Source: Halomonas colorata
GTDB lineage: Bacteria > Pseudomonadota > Gammaproteobacteria > Pseudomonadales > Halomonadaceae
Direction: 5' to 3'
Assembly (NCBI RefSeq): GCF_014897985.1
Contig: NZ_JABUZA010000006.1
Span: 62,001 to 126,000, forward strand
Length of the DNA: 64,000 nt
Shown here: positions 32,256 to 40,566 of the stretch, in pieces
How positions within the stretch are numbered: position 1 is the first letter of the stretch
How the letters are laid out: each line of letters begins with the position of its first letter
The notes under the pieces: generated by a model
Databases searched by the model: none
Seen by the model: the letters and a program-made list of their open reading frames with translations, nothing else
Told to the model about the DNA's origin: nothing
Position numbers and translations under genes: made by a program

Positions 32256-33173
32256 ATGATAACACCGACTGCCAGCAGCACTTCTGTGGCTGTCTGCCCT
32301 TCAACGCATCGGCGTGAAGCGTTGCTGCACTTGGCGGCCGTCCATGAACCGGCGCTACAGCCAATGCTGCAAACCGCCTTACAGTCGGCCAAGCAAGCCG
32401 ATGCCTGGGAGGGGCTGTGGGTCTCTCAGCAACATGGTCGTATTGATGGCGCTATCTGGGTACAGCTGCTTGGCAATACCACGGCGCAGCTATGGCTTCC
32501 CCGCCAGCAAGGCCACGTTGCACAAGCGCTGTTACGTGCCGCTTACCGCTGGGTAACCGAGCAGGGGATAACGTTTTGCCATACGGTGTTACCGCCTAGC
32601 CATTATGCCTGGGAAGCAACGCTTCTCGCCCACAGCATGACGCGCCTGGCTGAGCTGCATTACCTGTCAGGCAGTATAACCTCCCCACTAGCCTCATCCG
32701 CCAATAAGCCAGCGGCCATTCAGCTACAGGCGTTTACAGAGCTGGACGAATCGGCGCAAAAGGCGTTAATCGATGACGTTAGCCAGGAGTCACTAGATTG
32801 CCCAGACTTACGCGAAGCGTTGTCTTCTGAAGCCCTATTGGCCGGTTTTTATCAAAAGGCGCCTCAAGCACCCCATCACTGGTATAGCGTTCACGTGGCG
32901 GGTCAATCGGTGGGCGTACTGCTGCTCTCACCCCTTAAGGACCGCTGCTGGGAGCTTTTATTAATGGGCGTTGTGCCTGAGTGGAGAGGCAAAGGCATCG
33001 GACGAGAAGTGTTACAGGCGGCCTTTCACCTGGCAGCACAACAAGGCGCGACCGAGATGATGCTAACGGTTGATGCCCTCAATACGCCCGCCCTGCGCCT
33101 TTACCAGCGGGCAGGGCTTGCCCACTATGCTGAACAGCGGCTGCTTGCCTGGAAAGCACCGCTTAGTCCTTAA
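32256..33173 (+). CDS. GNAT-family N-acetyltransferase with two GNAT-like halves
   Basis: Probable acyl-CoA-dependent acetyltransferase of unknown substrate. 305 residues. The C-terminal half holds a clear GNAT acetyl-CoA site: LMGVVPEWRGKGIGREVLQA (motif A, about residues 240-258) and ALNTPALRLYQRAGL (motif B). The N-terminal half (about 20-140) looks like a second, degenerate GNAT fold without the RGKGIG loop. The last codons lie in a 14-base tandem repeat, so the C-terminal end may have been shaped by repeat expansion. The gene is divergent from the two-component pair. Confidence 0.75.
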   Translation: MITPTASSTSVAVCPSTHRREALLHLAAVHEPALQPMLQTALQSAKQADAWEGLWVSQQHGRIDGAIWVQLLGNTTAQLWLPRQQGHVAQALLRAAYRWVTEQGITFCHTVLPPSHYAWEATLLAHSMTRLAELHYLSGSITSPLASSANKPAAIQLQAFTELDESAQKALIDDVSQESLDCPDLREALSSEALLAGFYQKAPQAPHHWYSVHVAGQSVGVLLLSPLKDRCWELLLMGVVPEWRGKGIGREVLQAAFHLAAQQGATEMMLTVDALNTPALRLYQRAGLAHYAEQRLLAWKAPLSP

Positions 33174-33250
33174 AAACAAGTTCTTAAGAACAAGCCCTTA
33201 AGAGAAAGCCCTTAATAACGACACTTAACAATGGACCCTTAATAATCCAT
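33168..33250. repeat. Six degenerate 14-base tandem repeats
   Basis: Units begin at 33168, 33182, 33196, 33210, 33224 (13-base, first base lost) and 33237. They align as CCTTAAAAACAAGT, TCTTAAGAACAAGC, CCTTAAGAGAAAGC, CCTTAATAACGACA, CTTAACAATGGAC, CCTTAATAATCCAT. The array starts inside the GNAT stop codon region. The period is regular; the units drift towards the downstream end. Replication slippage or protein-binding iterons are possible. Confidence 0.8.
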
Positions 33251-33409
33251 GTCAGCTACATTAGTAAAAGTTAACAATAGAGTACCTTAAACAGCTGATG
33301 AGGCTGGTAAATTTAAGTAAGTCGTTGGCAATGTTCGCCAACGGTTTGATTTTTCTTCTATACTGGAGGCGCTGCACTCAGGAATACTTTTTCAATCATG
33401 GAGGAAAAA

Positions 33410-33493
33410 ATGAAAATTCTACTGTGGATTATCATCTTTATTTTTGCGGTCGGTCTACTTACCTTAACGGGCGTTTTTAAGCTTATTTTCTAA
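33410..33493 (+). CDS. 27-residue single-helix membrane peptide
   Basis: Small gene missed by normal length cut-offs. It reads MKILLWIIIFIFAVGLLTLT then GVFKLIF and stops; almost the whole peptide is one hydrophobic helix with a lysine at each end. GGAGG lies 5-6 bases before the ATG, and a clean terminator follows 13 bases after the stop, so the unit has all signals of an independent gene. No function is recognised. Such peptides can regulate membrane enzymes or act as type I toxins; no antisense RNA is evident. Confidence 0.65.
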   Translation: MKILLWIIIFIFAVGLLTLTGVFKLIF

Positions 33494-33505
33494 ATAAGTC
33501 TCCGC

Positions 33506-33532
33506 AAAGCTCATGTTTCGCATGAGCTTTTT
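33506..33532 (+). terminator. Terminator of the small membrane-peptide gene
   Basis: 10-bp stem AAAGCTCATG/CATGAGCTTT with a TTTCG loop, followed by TT. It supports the short gene upstream as a real transcription unit. Confidence 0.85.
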
Positions 33533-33719
33533 GGCTTGTGTAATTGTAAATACTACTTCTATCGCTCGCTTAGTCACCCGACGTTAACAACTGGCGCCAT
33601 GTCCACTAGAAACAAGGCATACTATTTCTTTAGTGGATGGGCTGTTATCGGTAGCGATTAAAGACGTTACGGATATGGCGACTCACAAGGCAAGCCGTGG
33701 GTAGGCTAAAGGGGGCTAG

Positions 33720-34193
33720 GTGAATTTTAAATACATTACATGCGTTATTACGGCTTTGGCGTTGTTGCCAGCCAGCACGATGGCTAATGACGAGGCGGCA
33801 GTCGAACGCGAAGCGTTGGCTAAACGGCTGGCACCCGTGGGGCAGCTGTGTCTGGAAGGGCAGACGTGCACGTCTGCTGAGGAACCCTTGGCCGCGGTGG
33901 ATGATTCCCAAACTACGGTTGAAGAGCCCAGTGTCGCCGAGGTGCCAGAGCACGACGGCGAAGCACTTTATGCCCAGGCGAGCTGCGGTGCCTGTCATGC
34001 GGCGGGCATTGCGGGCGCCCCGGCCACGGGCGACAGCGCCGCCTGGCCTGCGCGGCTCGCCAAAGGAACTGACGAGCTTTACGCCAGTGCGATTAACGGC
34101 CTTGGTGCCATGCCGCCCAAAGGGGGCCGGTTTAACTTTAGTGACGACGAAATTAAAGCAATCGTCGACTATATGATCAGCGAGGTCGAATAA
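33720..34193 (+). CDS. c5-type monohaem cytochrome c
   Basis: Periplasmic electron carrier. 157 residues, starting with GTG (VNFKYITCVITALALLPAST) after a G-rich ribosome site; the first 23 residues are a signal peptide ending TMA-ND. The mature protein has about 60 acidic, variable residues and then a cytochrome c domain with haem motif ASCGACHAAG and axial methionine in GLGAMPPKGGR, the c5/c555 pattern. The acidic linker contains CLEGQTC, two further cysteines that may form a disulfide. It is a lone gene upstream of rep. Confidence 0.88.
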   Translation: MNFKYITCVITALALLPASTMANDEAAVEREALAKRLAPVGQLCLEGQTCTSAEEPLAAVDDSQTTVEEPSVAEVPEHDGEALYAQASCGACHAAGIAGAPATGDSAAWPARLAKGTDELYASAINGLGAMPPKGGRFNFSDDEIKAIVDYMISEVE

Positions 34194-34194
34194 G

Positions 34195-34232
34195 TTACCC
34201 ACAGGCAGTTTAATAAGCATGCCTGTGGATAA
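34195..34232. repeat. Inverted repeat made of two DnaA-box-like sequences
   Basis: TTACCCACAGGCA (34195-34207) faces TGCCTGTGGATAA (34220-34232), a 13-bp inverted repeat with one mismatch. The right arm contains a perfect DnaA box on the minus strand and the left arm a one-mismatch box. It lies between the cytochrome and rep genes, so it may simply be a bidirectional terminator, but the match to DnaA boxes is notable. Confidence 0.55.
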
Positions 34233-34302
34233 TTTATGTGTGGTTAGAAAGACTGCTGCTTAGTGCGCGTCTTCAGCCTAATAACGTTAAGCTTAATCAC
34301 CC

Positions 34303-36372
34303 TCAGCCCAATAAAGAGCGCAGCCCGGCAATTGCATCTTTGCCGCGCTCTTGTTTTTTATCTGGATCTTCCTTGTCGGCGCGACCTTCCCATTCCAGAT
34401 CCTCAGGGGGGAGTTCCTCTAAAAAGCGGCTGGGCTGACAGTCCATCAGCTCGCCATAGGCTTTACGCTGGCGGGCAAGCGTAAGCGTTAACGTGCGCCG
34501 CGCGCGGGTAATGCCCACATAGGCCAGGCGGCGCTCTTCTTCTACCGTGCCCATTTCGATCGCGTTGCGGTGGGGCAGCAAGTCCTCTTCCCAGCCCATC
34601 AGATACACGTGAGGAAACTCAAGCCCCTTTGATGCGTGCATGGTGAGGAGCTGCACACGGTCGGAATCATCCTCTTCGGCCTGCTGCTCCAGAATATCGC
34701 GCAGTACCAGCCGGGAAATAGCGGCCTCTACGCTATCGGTTTCGGTAGCTTCGGAGGCAGTATCCTCTTCCGGGTCGCGGTTAAGCGACTTTTCTAACTG
34801 ATCAATCAGAATCCATACGTTGGCCATGCGCCGCTCGGCGATCGTCGGCGCACTGGCGTTCTGGTAGAGCCACGCCTCGTAATCCATATCGCGCAGCATG
34901 TCGCGGATGGCGGCGATCGCATCGCCCTGGTCCATGCGCTTGCGCACGCCGTCGATAAAGTGGGTAAAGCGCGAAAGCCGCTCCACCGCGCGGGTCGGCA
35001 ACACCTGCTCCAGGCCCAACTCATGGCAGGCGGCAAACAGCGAAATCGAGCGCTCGGTGGCGTAGTTGGCAAGCTTCTCAACCGTGCCGGGCCCGACTTC
35101 ACGGCGCGGCACATTGACGATACGTAGGAAGGCGTTGTCATCCGCCGGATTGATCAGCAGACGCAGGTAGGCCATGGCGTCCTTGATCTCGTTACGCGAG
35201 AAAAACGACGTGCCGCCGGAGAGCTTGTAGGGAATCTGGTAGTGCTGCAGCTTGAGTTCCAGCAGCCTTGCCTGAAAGTTACCCCGATAAAGTACCGCGA
35301 AATCCCGCCACTCGGCCTTCTCTTTGATGCGCCGGGTGAGCATTTCGCTGGCCACCCGCTCGGACTCCGCCTCTTCATGACGATTCACTATCACGCGGAT
35401 CGGCGCACCGTCACCCATATCCGACCACAGGGTCTTGTCGTAGACGTGGGGGTTATTGGCAATTAGCGTGTTGGCAGCGCGCAGGATGGTGGCGGTCGAG
35501 CGGTAGTTCTGCTCCAGCTTGATCACCTTGAGCCGCGGAAAATCTTCGCCCAGAGTCACCAGGTTTTCCGGCCGCGCACCGCGCCAGGCGTAGATCGACT
35601 GATCGTCGTCGCCCACCACGGTAAAGGTCGAGCGCTCGGCCATCAGAAGCTTTACCAGCAGATACTGGGAGACGTTGGTGTCCTGATACTCATCCACCAG
35701 CATGTAGTGGATCTTGCGCCGCCAGCGCTCCAAAGCCTCAGCATCGTTTTTCAGCAGCACGACGGGCAGCAGGATCAGATCATCAAAATCCACCGCGTTG
35801 TAGGCTTTCAGGTGGCGGTTATAGGCCTCGTACACCCGCGCGGCGAAATGCTCATCGTCATCCGCCGCAAAGGAAAGCGCGTCGCCCGGCAGCACCAGAT
35901 CATTTTTCCAAGTGGAAATCTTGCTCTGTACGGTGTTGATCTGCTCGGCATCGACCTGAGCATCCTTGTTCATCAGATCGCGCAGCAGCGCCTTGGCATC
36001 TTCCGGGTCGAACAGCGAAAAGCCCGGCTTGTAGCCCAGAGTTTTTAGCTCGCCGCGAATAATATTGAGTCCCAAGGTATGAAAGGTCGACACCGTCAGG
36101 CCATGGCCCTCTTTGCCCTTGAGCATCTGCCCGACACGCTCTTTCATTTCGCGAGCGGCTTTATTGGTGAACGTGACCGCGGCGATTCGGCGCGCGCTCA
36201 TCCCGCATTCTTGAACCAAATAGGCAATTTTAGTCGTGATAACGCTGGTTTTACCGGAACCCGCCCCTGCCAGCACCAAGCACGGGCCATCAATGTAGCG
36301 CACGGCTTCCTGCTGGCGCGGATTAAGGCCCTTGATGCGGGTCAAAATGCTTTGTGGGGTCGATGGCGTCAT
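34303..36372 (-). CDS. rep: ATP-dependent DNA helicase Rep
   Basis: 3'-5' superfamily 1 helicase that clears proteins ahead of the replisome. 689 residues. Motif I is [18 protein letters not shown] (about residues 33-50), with the Q motif LNPRQQEAV before it. Also visible: motif Ia [14 protein letters not shown], motif [12 protein letters not shown], motif [18 protein letters not shown], motif [11 protein letters not shown], motif [14 protein letters not shown], and motif [19 protein letters not shown]. Rep rather than UvrD is suggested by length, the [17 protein letters not shown] start and the short tail. A lysine/aspartate-rich C-terminus could bind the replicative helicase. Confidence 0.92.
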   Translation of the reverse strand: MTPSTPQSILTRIKGLNPRQQEAVRYIDGPCLVLAGAGSGKTSVITTKIAYLVQECGMSARRIAAVTFTNKAAREMKERVGQMLKGKEGHGLTVSTFHTLGLNIIRGELKTLGYKPGFSLFDPEDAKALLRDLMNKDAQVDAEQINTVQSKISTWKNDLVLPGDALSFAADDDEHFAARVYEAYNRHLKAYNAVDFDDLILLPVVLLKNDAEALERWRRKIHYMLVDEYQDTNVSQYLLVKLLMAERSTFTVVGDDDQSIYAWRGARPENLVTLGEDFPRLKVIKLEQNYRSTATILRAANTLIANNPHVYDKTLWSDMGDGAPIRVIVNRHEEAESERVASEMLTRRIKEKAEWRDFAVLYRGNFQARLLELKLQHYQIPYKLSGGTSFFSRNEIKDAMAYLRLLINPADDNAFLRIVNVPRREVGPGTVEKLANYATERSISLFAACHELGLEQVLPTRAVERLSRFTHFIDGVRKRMDQGDAIAAIRDMLRDMDYEAWLYQNASAPTIAERRMANVWILIDQLEKSLNRDPEEDTASEATETDSVEAAISRLVLRDILEQQAEEDDSDRVQLLTMHASKGLEFPHVYLMGWEEDLLPHRNAIEMGTVEEERRLAYVGITRARRTLTLTLARQRKAYGELMDCQPSRFLEELPPEDLEWEGRADKEDPDKKQERGKDAIAGLRSLLG

Positions 36373-36448
36373 TAGGCACGTTATCCTTTGCGGTTTTTCA
36401 TCTACAATCAGCCGTTTCTACGCGCACAACATGGATAGGCAGGTGGTG

Positions 36449-36919
36449 ATGTTTGAAGTAGCGCTGTTTGAACCACGCATGGCGCCCAATACGGGTAACA
36501 TCATGCGCTTGGTCGCCAATAATGGCTGTCGTTTGCACTTAATTGAGCCGCTCGGCTTTGATCTTGAAGAAAAAAAGCTGCGCCGTGCCGGGCTCGACTA
36601 TCGTGACCTGGCCAATGTGACTCGTCATGCTGATTTTGCCGCGTTTCAAAAAGCCATGCCGGGACGGCGAATCTGGGCAATTACCACCAAAGGCACGCGG
36701 CCCCACAGCGAGGCTGATTTTGCACCGGGAGATGTGCTGCTGTTTGGCTCTGAAACCGCCGGGCTTTCTGCTGAGGTGCATCAAGCGCTGCCAGACGCCC
36801 AAAAGCTGCGTATTCCCATGCAGCCCAATAACCGCAGCCTCAATCTTTCCAACGCGGTGGCTATTGTGAGCTATGAGGCGTGGCGCCAGCAAGGTTTTGC
36901 TGGCGCACTTGCCACCTAG
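36449..36919 (+). CDS. trmL: tRNA (cytidine/uridine-34-2'-O)-methyltransferase
   Basis: SPOUT enzyme that 2'-O-methylates the wobble base of tRNA-Leu isoacceptors. With the ATG at 36449 ([20 protein letters not shown]) it has 156 residues, the usual size; a longer reading frame upstream is not family-like, and an ATG at 36431 is an alternative. The knotted SAM site has [15 protein letters not shown] and [22 protein letters not shown]. It is divergent from rep and converges on pyrE. Confidence 0.92.
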   Translation: MFEVALFEPRMAPNTGNIMRLVANNGCRLHLIEPLGFDLEEKKLRRAGLDYRDLANVTRHADFAAFQKAMPGRRIWAITTKGTRPHSEADFAPGDVLLFGSETAGLSAEVHQALPDAQKLRIPMQPNNRSLNLSNAVAIVSYEAWRQQGFAGALAT

Positions 36920-36933
36920 CTAAATGGCAAATA

Positions 36934-37599
36934 CTAGGCAGAAATGCCGTAACGGTCGCGGTAGGCGCGCACGGCTTCCGCATAGGCGAGCATTTCGCCA
37001 CCGGCATGCTCTTCAAGGTAAGTGAGCACTTGCTCAAGGGTTACAATGCTCACCACCGGCATGCCGTACTCGGCCTGAACTTCCTGAATAGCGCTCTGTT
37101 CGCCCTGACCACGTTCCTGGCGATCAAGGGCAATCATTACACCGCCGGCGCGGGCGCCACTTTGCTCAATCAGACCCATGACCTCGCGGATCGCAGTGCC
37201 TGCGGTAATTACATCGTCAATGATCAAAATATCGCCGGCAAGCGGCGCACCTACGATATTGCCGCCTTCGCCGTGGGTTTTGGCTTCCTTGCGATTGAAG
37301 GCGTAGGGCATATCCAGATCGTGGTGGTCGGCAAGCGCTGCCGCGGTGACCGCCGCCAACGGAATGCCTTTGTAGGCAGGGCCAAACAGCACGTCGGCTT
37401 GCAAACCGCTGTCCACAATGGCCTGGGCATAAAAACGGCCTAGCTTGGCAAGCGCACGGCCTGTCTGGAATAAGCCTGCGTTGAAAAAGTAAGGACTCAC
37501 TCTTTCTGATTTCAGCGTAAATTCACCAAACTTAAGAACGCCCTGCTCAATGGCAAAAGCAATGAATTCGCGCTGGTAGGTTTGTAAAGTGGTAGCCAC
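36934..37599 (-). CDS. pyrE: Orotate phosphoribosyltransferase
   Basis: Converts orotate and PRPP into OMP in pyrimidine synthesis. Start GTG at 37599 ([20 protein letters not shown]), with TGAGGA just upstream, gives 221 residues, near the E. coli length. Motifs: [13 protein letters not shown], the flexible catalytic loop [12 protein letters not shown], and the PRPP site [13 protein letters not shown]. It is divergent from the crc-like gene; this pyrE-crc arrangement is classic in Pseudomonas. Confidence 0.94.
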   Translation of the reverse strand: MATTLQTYQREFIAFAIEQGVLKFGEFTLKSERVSPYFFNAGLFQTGRALAKLGRFYAQAIVDSGLQADVLFGPAYKGIPLAAVTAAALADHHDLDMPYAFNRKEAKTHGEGGNIVGAPLAGDILIIDDVITAGTAIREVMGLIEQSGARAGGVMIALDRQERGQGEQSAIQEVQAEYGMPVVSIVTLEQVLTYLEEHAGGEMLAYAEAVRAYRDRYGISA

Positions 37600-37740
37600 G
37601 GCGTTCCTCATAAGGCAGTAGGGGTAAGTCGGCACGAAGGCAACAATAAAACACAGGTAAATAGCAAGAATTGGTTTGTCTATTTACCCAAACGTCTAAA
37701 CGTCGGGTATCATACAGCAGCGACGCAAAAGGGACGATTT

Positions 37741-38508
37741 ATGAAAATTGCCAGCATCAATGTTAATGGTATACGTGATGCCGTCGACCGTGGCTTCCTG
37801 GACTGGCTGGCTCAGCAGGATGCCGATGTGGTTTGCGTGCAGAACATCAAGGCAAAAAGTTTTGAATTGGATGATCATATTCTTTATCCGGAAGGCTATG
37901 AAGGCTATTTCCTGGATGCGGAAGAGGATGGTTTTTCCGGTGTTGGGCTTTACTGCCGTAAAATTCCCAAGGCGATCATGTATGGTCTGGGCTTTCCACA
38001 GTGTGATCACGAAGGGCGCTTTCTGCAGGCGGATTATGACCGCTTCAGTATCGCTACCTTTCTGATGCCTGACGGAAGCGATCAGAAAGCCAAACAGGCG
38101 TTTATGGATCAGTACCAGGAATACCTGACGAAGATGTCGCGCAAACGGCGCGAGTACATCATCTGCGGTACCTGGAATATTGCCCATAAAACGGTTGATC
38201 TGGCCAACTGGTCTGATAACCAACTGACGTCTGGTTTTCGCCCGGAAGAACGCGCCTGGATGGATCAGGTGCTCGGCCCAACAGGGTTTATCGACACCTT
38301 CCGCGAAATCAATCGCGATGCAGGTGAGTACACCTGGTGGCCGAAGCTCGACCAAGATGTACCGCGTAGCCGTCAGGAAGGCTGGCGGATCGACTATCAG
38401 TTAGTCGGCCCCAACTTCCGTCGTCACGTGGTCGACGCATGGATCGATAAAGAGGCGACTTTCTCCGAGTACGCCCCGCTAATTGTCGAGTACGATCTCG
38501 CCCTTTAA
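37741..38508 (+). CDS. crc: Crc-like catabolite repression control protein (ExoIII fold, catalytic residues lost)
   Basis: 255 residues with the exonuclease III/endonuclease-exonuclease-phosphatase fold. The catalytic residues are replaced: LQE becomes VQN (Asn35), GDxN becomes GTWN (Thr144 for Asp, residues 143-146), and the terminal SDH becomes SEY (Glu243, Tyr244). It therefore should not be a nuclease. Pseudomonas Crc has the same loss and the same neighbour, pyrE, and shares stretches such as GRYLQAD/GRFLQAD, KRREYI and GWRxDYQ as I recall them. Crc works with Hfq to block translation of catabolic mRNAs; that role here is inferred. Confidence 0.82.
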   Translation: MKIASINVNGIRDAVDRGFLDWLAQQDADVVCVQNIKAKSFELDDHILYPEGYEGYFLDAEEDGFSGVGLYCRKIPKAIMYGLGFPQCDHEGRFLQADYDRFSIATFLMPDGSDQKAKQAFMDQYQEYLTKMSRKRREYIICGTWNIAHKTVDLANWSDNQLTSGFRPEERAWMDQVLGPTGFIDTFREINRDAGEYTWWPKLDQDVPRSRQEGWRIDYQLVGPNFRRHVVDAWIDKEATFSEYAPLIVEYDLAL

Positions 38509-38533
38509 GCATCTTTCCCGCGTCGTCGTTATC

Positions 38534-38561
38534 AATGAGCCGACCCAGAGGTCGGCTCATT
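38534..38561. terminator. Bidirectional terminator between crc and rph
   Basis: Perfect 11-bp inverted repeat AATGAGCCGAC/GTCGGCTCATT with a 6-base loop between convergent genes. T-rich sequence is modest on both sides. Confidence 0.7.
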
Positions 38562-38584
38562 GAGTTAACGATATTTACACTTCT

Positions 38585-39322
38585 CTAGCCGCGAATGCCC
38601 AACGCTTCGCGCTGATGCTCAAGCAGCTCAGAACCTGCCTTTTCAGCCAGATCCAGCATGGCATTAAGCTCGGTACGGTTAAACGCGCCGGCTTCGGCGG
38701 TACCCTGCACCTCGATCAGCTCACCGTTTTCGGTCATCACCACGTTCAGGTCGGTATCGGCCTTGCTGTCTTCCGGATAGTCCAGATCCAGCACCGGCAC
38801 GCCTTTATAGATACCCACCGAAACCGCGCTGACCAGCTGCTTGAAAGGGTCGCTCTTGATCTTCTTCTCACGCTGCAGATAGCGAATCGCATCCATCAAC
38901 GCCACACAGCCGCCGGTAATCGACGCGGTGCGCGTGCCGCCATCGGCCTGGATCACATCGCAATCCACAGTGATGGTGAACTCGCCCAGCTTCTTCAGGT
39001 CGACTGCTGCCCGCAGGCTACGACCAATCAAACGCTGAATTTCCAGCGTACGCCCGCCCTGTTTACCACGGGTGGCTTCACGGCCGCTGCGTGAGTGAGT
39101 CGCGCGGGGCAGCATGCCGTACTCGGCAGTGATCCAGCCCTGGTTCTTGCCACGCAGCCAGCGCGGCACGCCCGCTTCTACGCTGGCATTACACAGCACC
39201 TTGGTATCACCAAACTCGACCAGCACGGAACCCTCTGCATGGCGGGTGTAATCGCGGGTCAAGCGAATTTCACGGAGCTGGTTGGCTTCGCGGCCACTGG
39301 GGCGAACAACATCAGGACGCAT
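38585..39322 (-). CDS. rph: Ribonuclease PH
   Basis: Phosphate-dependent 3' exonuclease that trims tRNA 3' ends. 245 residues. Family motifs: [19 protein letters not shown] at the start, [58 protein letters not shown], and [19 protein letters not shown] with the phosphate site. All are intact, unlike the defective rph of E. coli K-12. It is divergent from yicC. Confidence 0.95.
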   Translation of the reverse strand: MRPDVVRPSGREANQLREIRLTRDYTRHAEGSVLVEFGDTKVLCNASVEAGVPRWLRGKNQGWITAEYGMLPRATHSRSGREATRGKQGGRTLEIQRLIGRSLRAAVDLKKLGEFTITVDCDVIQADGGTRTASITGGCVALMDAIRYLQREKKIKSDPFKQLVSAVSVGIYKGVPVLDLDYPEDSKADTDLNVVMTENGELIEVQGTAEAGAFNRTELNAMLDLAEKAGSELLEHQREALGIRG

Positions 39323-39437
39323 AGCACCTCACAATAAGCGCGTTGTTAAGAAAAGGCCGCCATTGTACACGTCTTAACGTTCAAACCCGTGCTTATCGGG
39401 TAGACTGAGATAAATGCGTTTTTAACAGGATGAACCC

Positions 39438-40316
39438 ATGGCCACTTCAAGTCGCGTACACAGCATGACCGCATTTGCCCGCACCGAGGAGGCCGCCCCT
39501 TGGGGCACGCTGCAAGTCGAAATTCGCTCTGTTAACCAGCGTTACCTGGAGCCCCATTTTCGCCTCCACGAAAGCCTGCGTGATCTTGAACCTGTTTTGC
39601 GTGAAACCCTGCGTACCCGCCTGGCGCGAGGCAAAGTAGAGTGCAGCGTGCGCTTTGAAAGCGCTGAAACCGTGCAGGCCCCGGCGGTTAATACCACTCG
39701 CTTAGCCGCTATCGTTGAGGCACTCAATGCCGTGCAGCAGCAGGTGCCCAGCGCCCTGGCGCCGACGGCGCTTGAACTGCTAAATCAGCCGGGCGTAATG
39801 GAAACCCAGCACCTGGACCAGGATGCCATCAAAACGGCCGCCAAGGCGCTGTTTGACCGAGCGCTGGGGGAGTTGATCGACGCTCGCGCTCGGGAAGGCG
39901 AAAAACTTGCCGAGATGATCGCCACTCGGCTAATGGCGGTAAGCGAGCAGGTCGCTACGGTTAAAAGCCTGCTGCCGCAGATTCTGGAACGCCAGCGCGC
40001 CCAACTGCTGGAACGCCTGGAAATCGCCAAAACCGAACTCGACCCCCAACGCCTGGAAGCCGAGCTCGTACTGGTCGCGCAAAAGGCCGATGTGGATGAA
40101 GAGCTCGACCGCTTAACCACCCACGTAGGCGAAGTCAGCCGTCAGCTCGCTGAAAAAGGCCCCAAAGGCCGCCGCCTGGATTTTCTGATGCAGGAGCTTA
40201 ATCGCGAAGCCAACACACTCTCATCCAAGTCCGTGGTGGCCGAGACGACGCGCTGTGCGGTGGAGTTGAAGGTGTTGATTGAGCAAATGCGGGAGCAGAT
40301 TCAGAATATTGAGTAG
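39438..40316 (+). CDS. yicC: YicC-family endoribonuclease/stress protein
   Basis: 292 residues. The family start is VHSMTAFARTEEAAPWGTLQVEIRSVNQRYLE-like (IRSVNQRYLEPHFRLHE, about residues 26-42), with the DUF1732 C-terminal domain containing KGRRLDFLMQELNREANTL and SKSVVAETTRCAVELK, then the terminal EQMREQIQNIE. YicC/YloC proteins are reported as endoribonucleases acting on small RNAs. The ORF is full length, ending at the edge of the genomic island; its 3' end is the probable integration target. Divergent from rph. Confidence 0.92.
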   Translation: MATSSRVHSMTAFARTEEAAPWGTLQVEIRSVNQRYLEPHFRLHESLRDLEPVLRETLRTRLARGKVECSVRFESAETVQAPAVNTTRLAAIVEALNAVQQQVPSALAPTALELLNQPGVMETQHLDQDAIKTAAKALFDRALGELIDARAREGEKLAEMIATRLMAVSEQVATVKSLLPQILERQRAQLLERLEIAKTELDPQRLEAELVLVAQKADVDEELDRLTTHVGEVSRQLAEKGPKGRRLDFLMQELNREANTLSSKSVVAETTRCAVELKVLIEQMREQIQNIE

Positions 40317-40420
40317 TGACCGTGCTTGTCCGTGTTGATATATAAAATATTGTTTTAGAATGTTTTTTAATTTTTATTTGTCTATGCTGGTCTCCTTGGT
40401 TCCGGCTTAAGCCACCGATA

Positions 40421-40495
40421 AGTGGGTAGTAAAGTGGGTAGTAAGATGCCATGATACCCACTAATCAGGCCGAATTTCTTAAAATTACTACCCAT
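40421..40495. repeat. Direct and inverted copies of AGTGGGTAGTAA upstream of the integrase
   Basis: AGTGGGTAGTAA occurs twice in tandem (40421-40432 and 40433-40444). The inverted core TACCCACT lies at 40455-40462, and TTACTACCCAT at 40485-40495 is the near-complete inverted copy. These lie between the yicC stop and the integrase start and resemble arm-type integrase or excisionase binding sites. Confidence 0.65.
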
Positions 40496-40566
40496 TTTTT
40501 ACATAAACTATTGAAAATTATTCGTAAAATGGTGAAGTGTTGAGGCGTTAATGGAGAGGGTGAGGG

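Noticed and set aside
33182..33250. CRISPR array
   Set aside because: The repeats are contiguous 14-base units without spacers and no cas gene is in the window.
37741..38508. Exodeoxyribonuclease III (xthA)
   Set aside because: The fold fits but the catalytic Glu, Asp and His are replaced, and the pyrE neighbour points to Crc.
40317..40566. tRNA gene as integration target of the P4-type integrase
   Set aside because: No cloverleaf or CCA-type 3' end is visible between yicC and int; the yicC 3' end itself is the better target.
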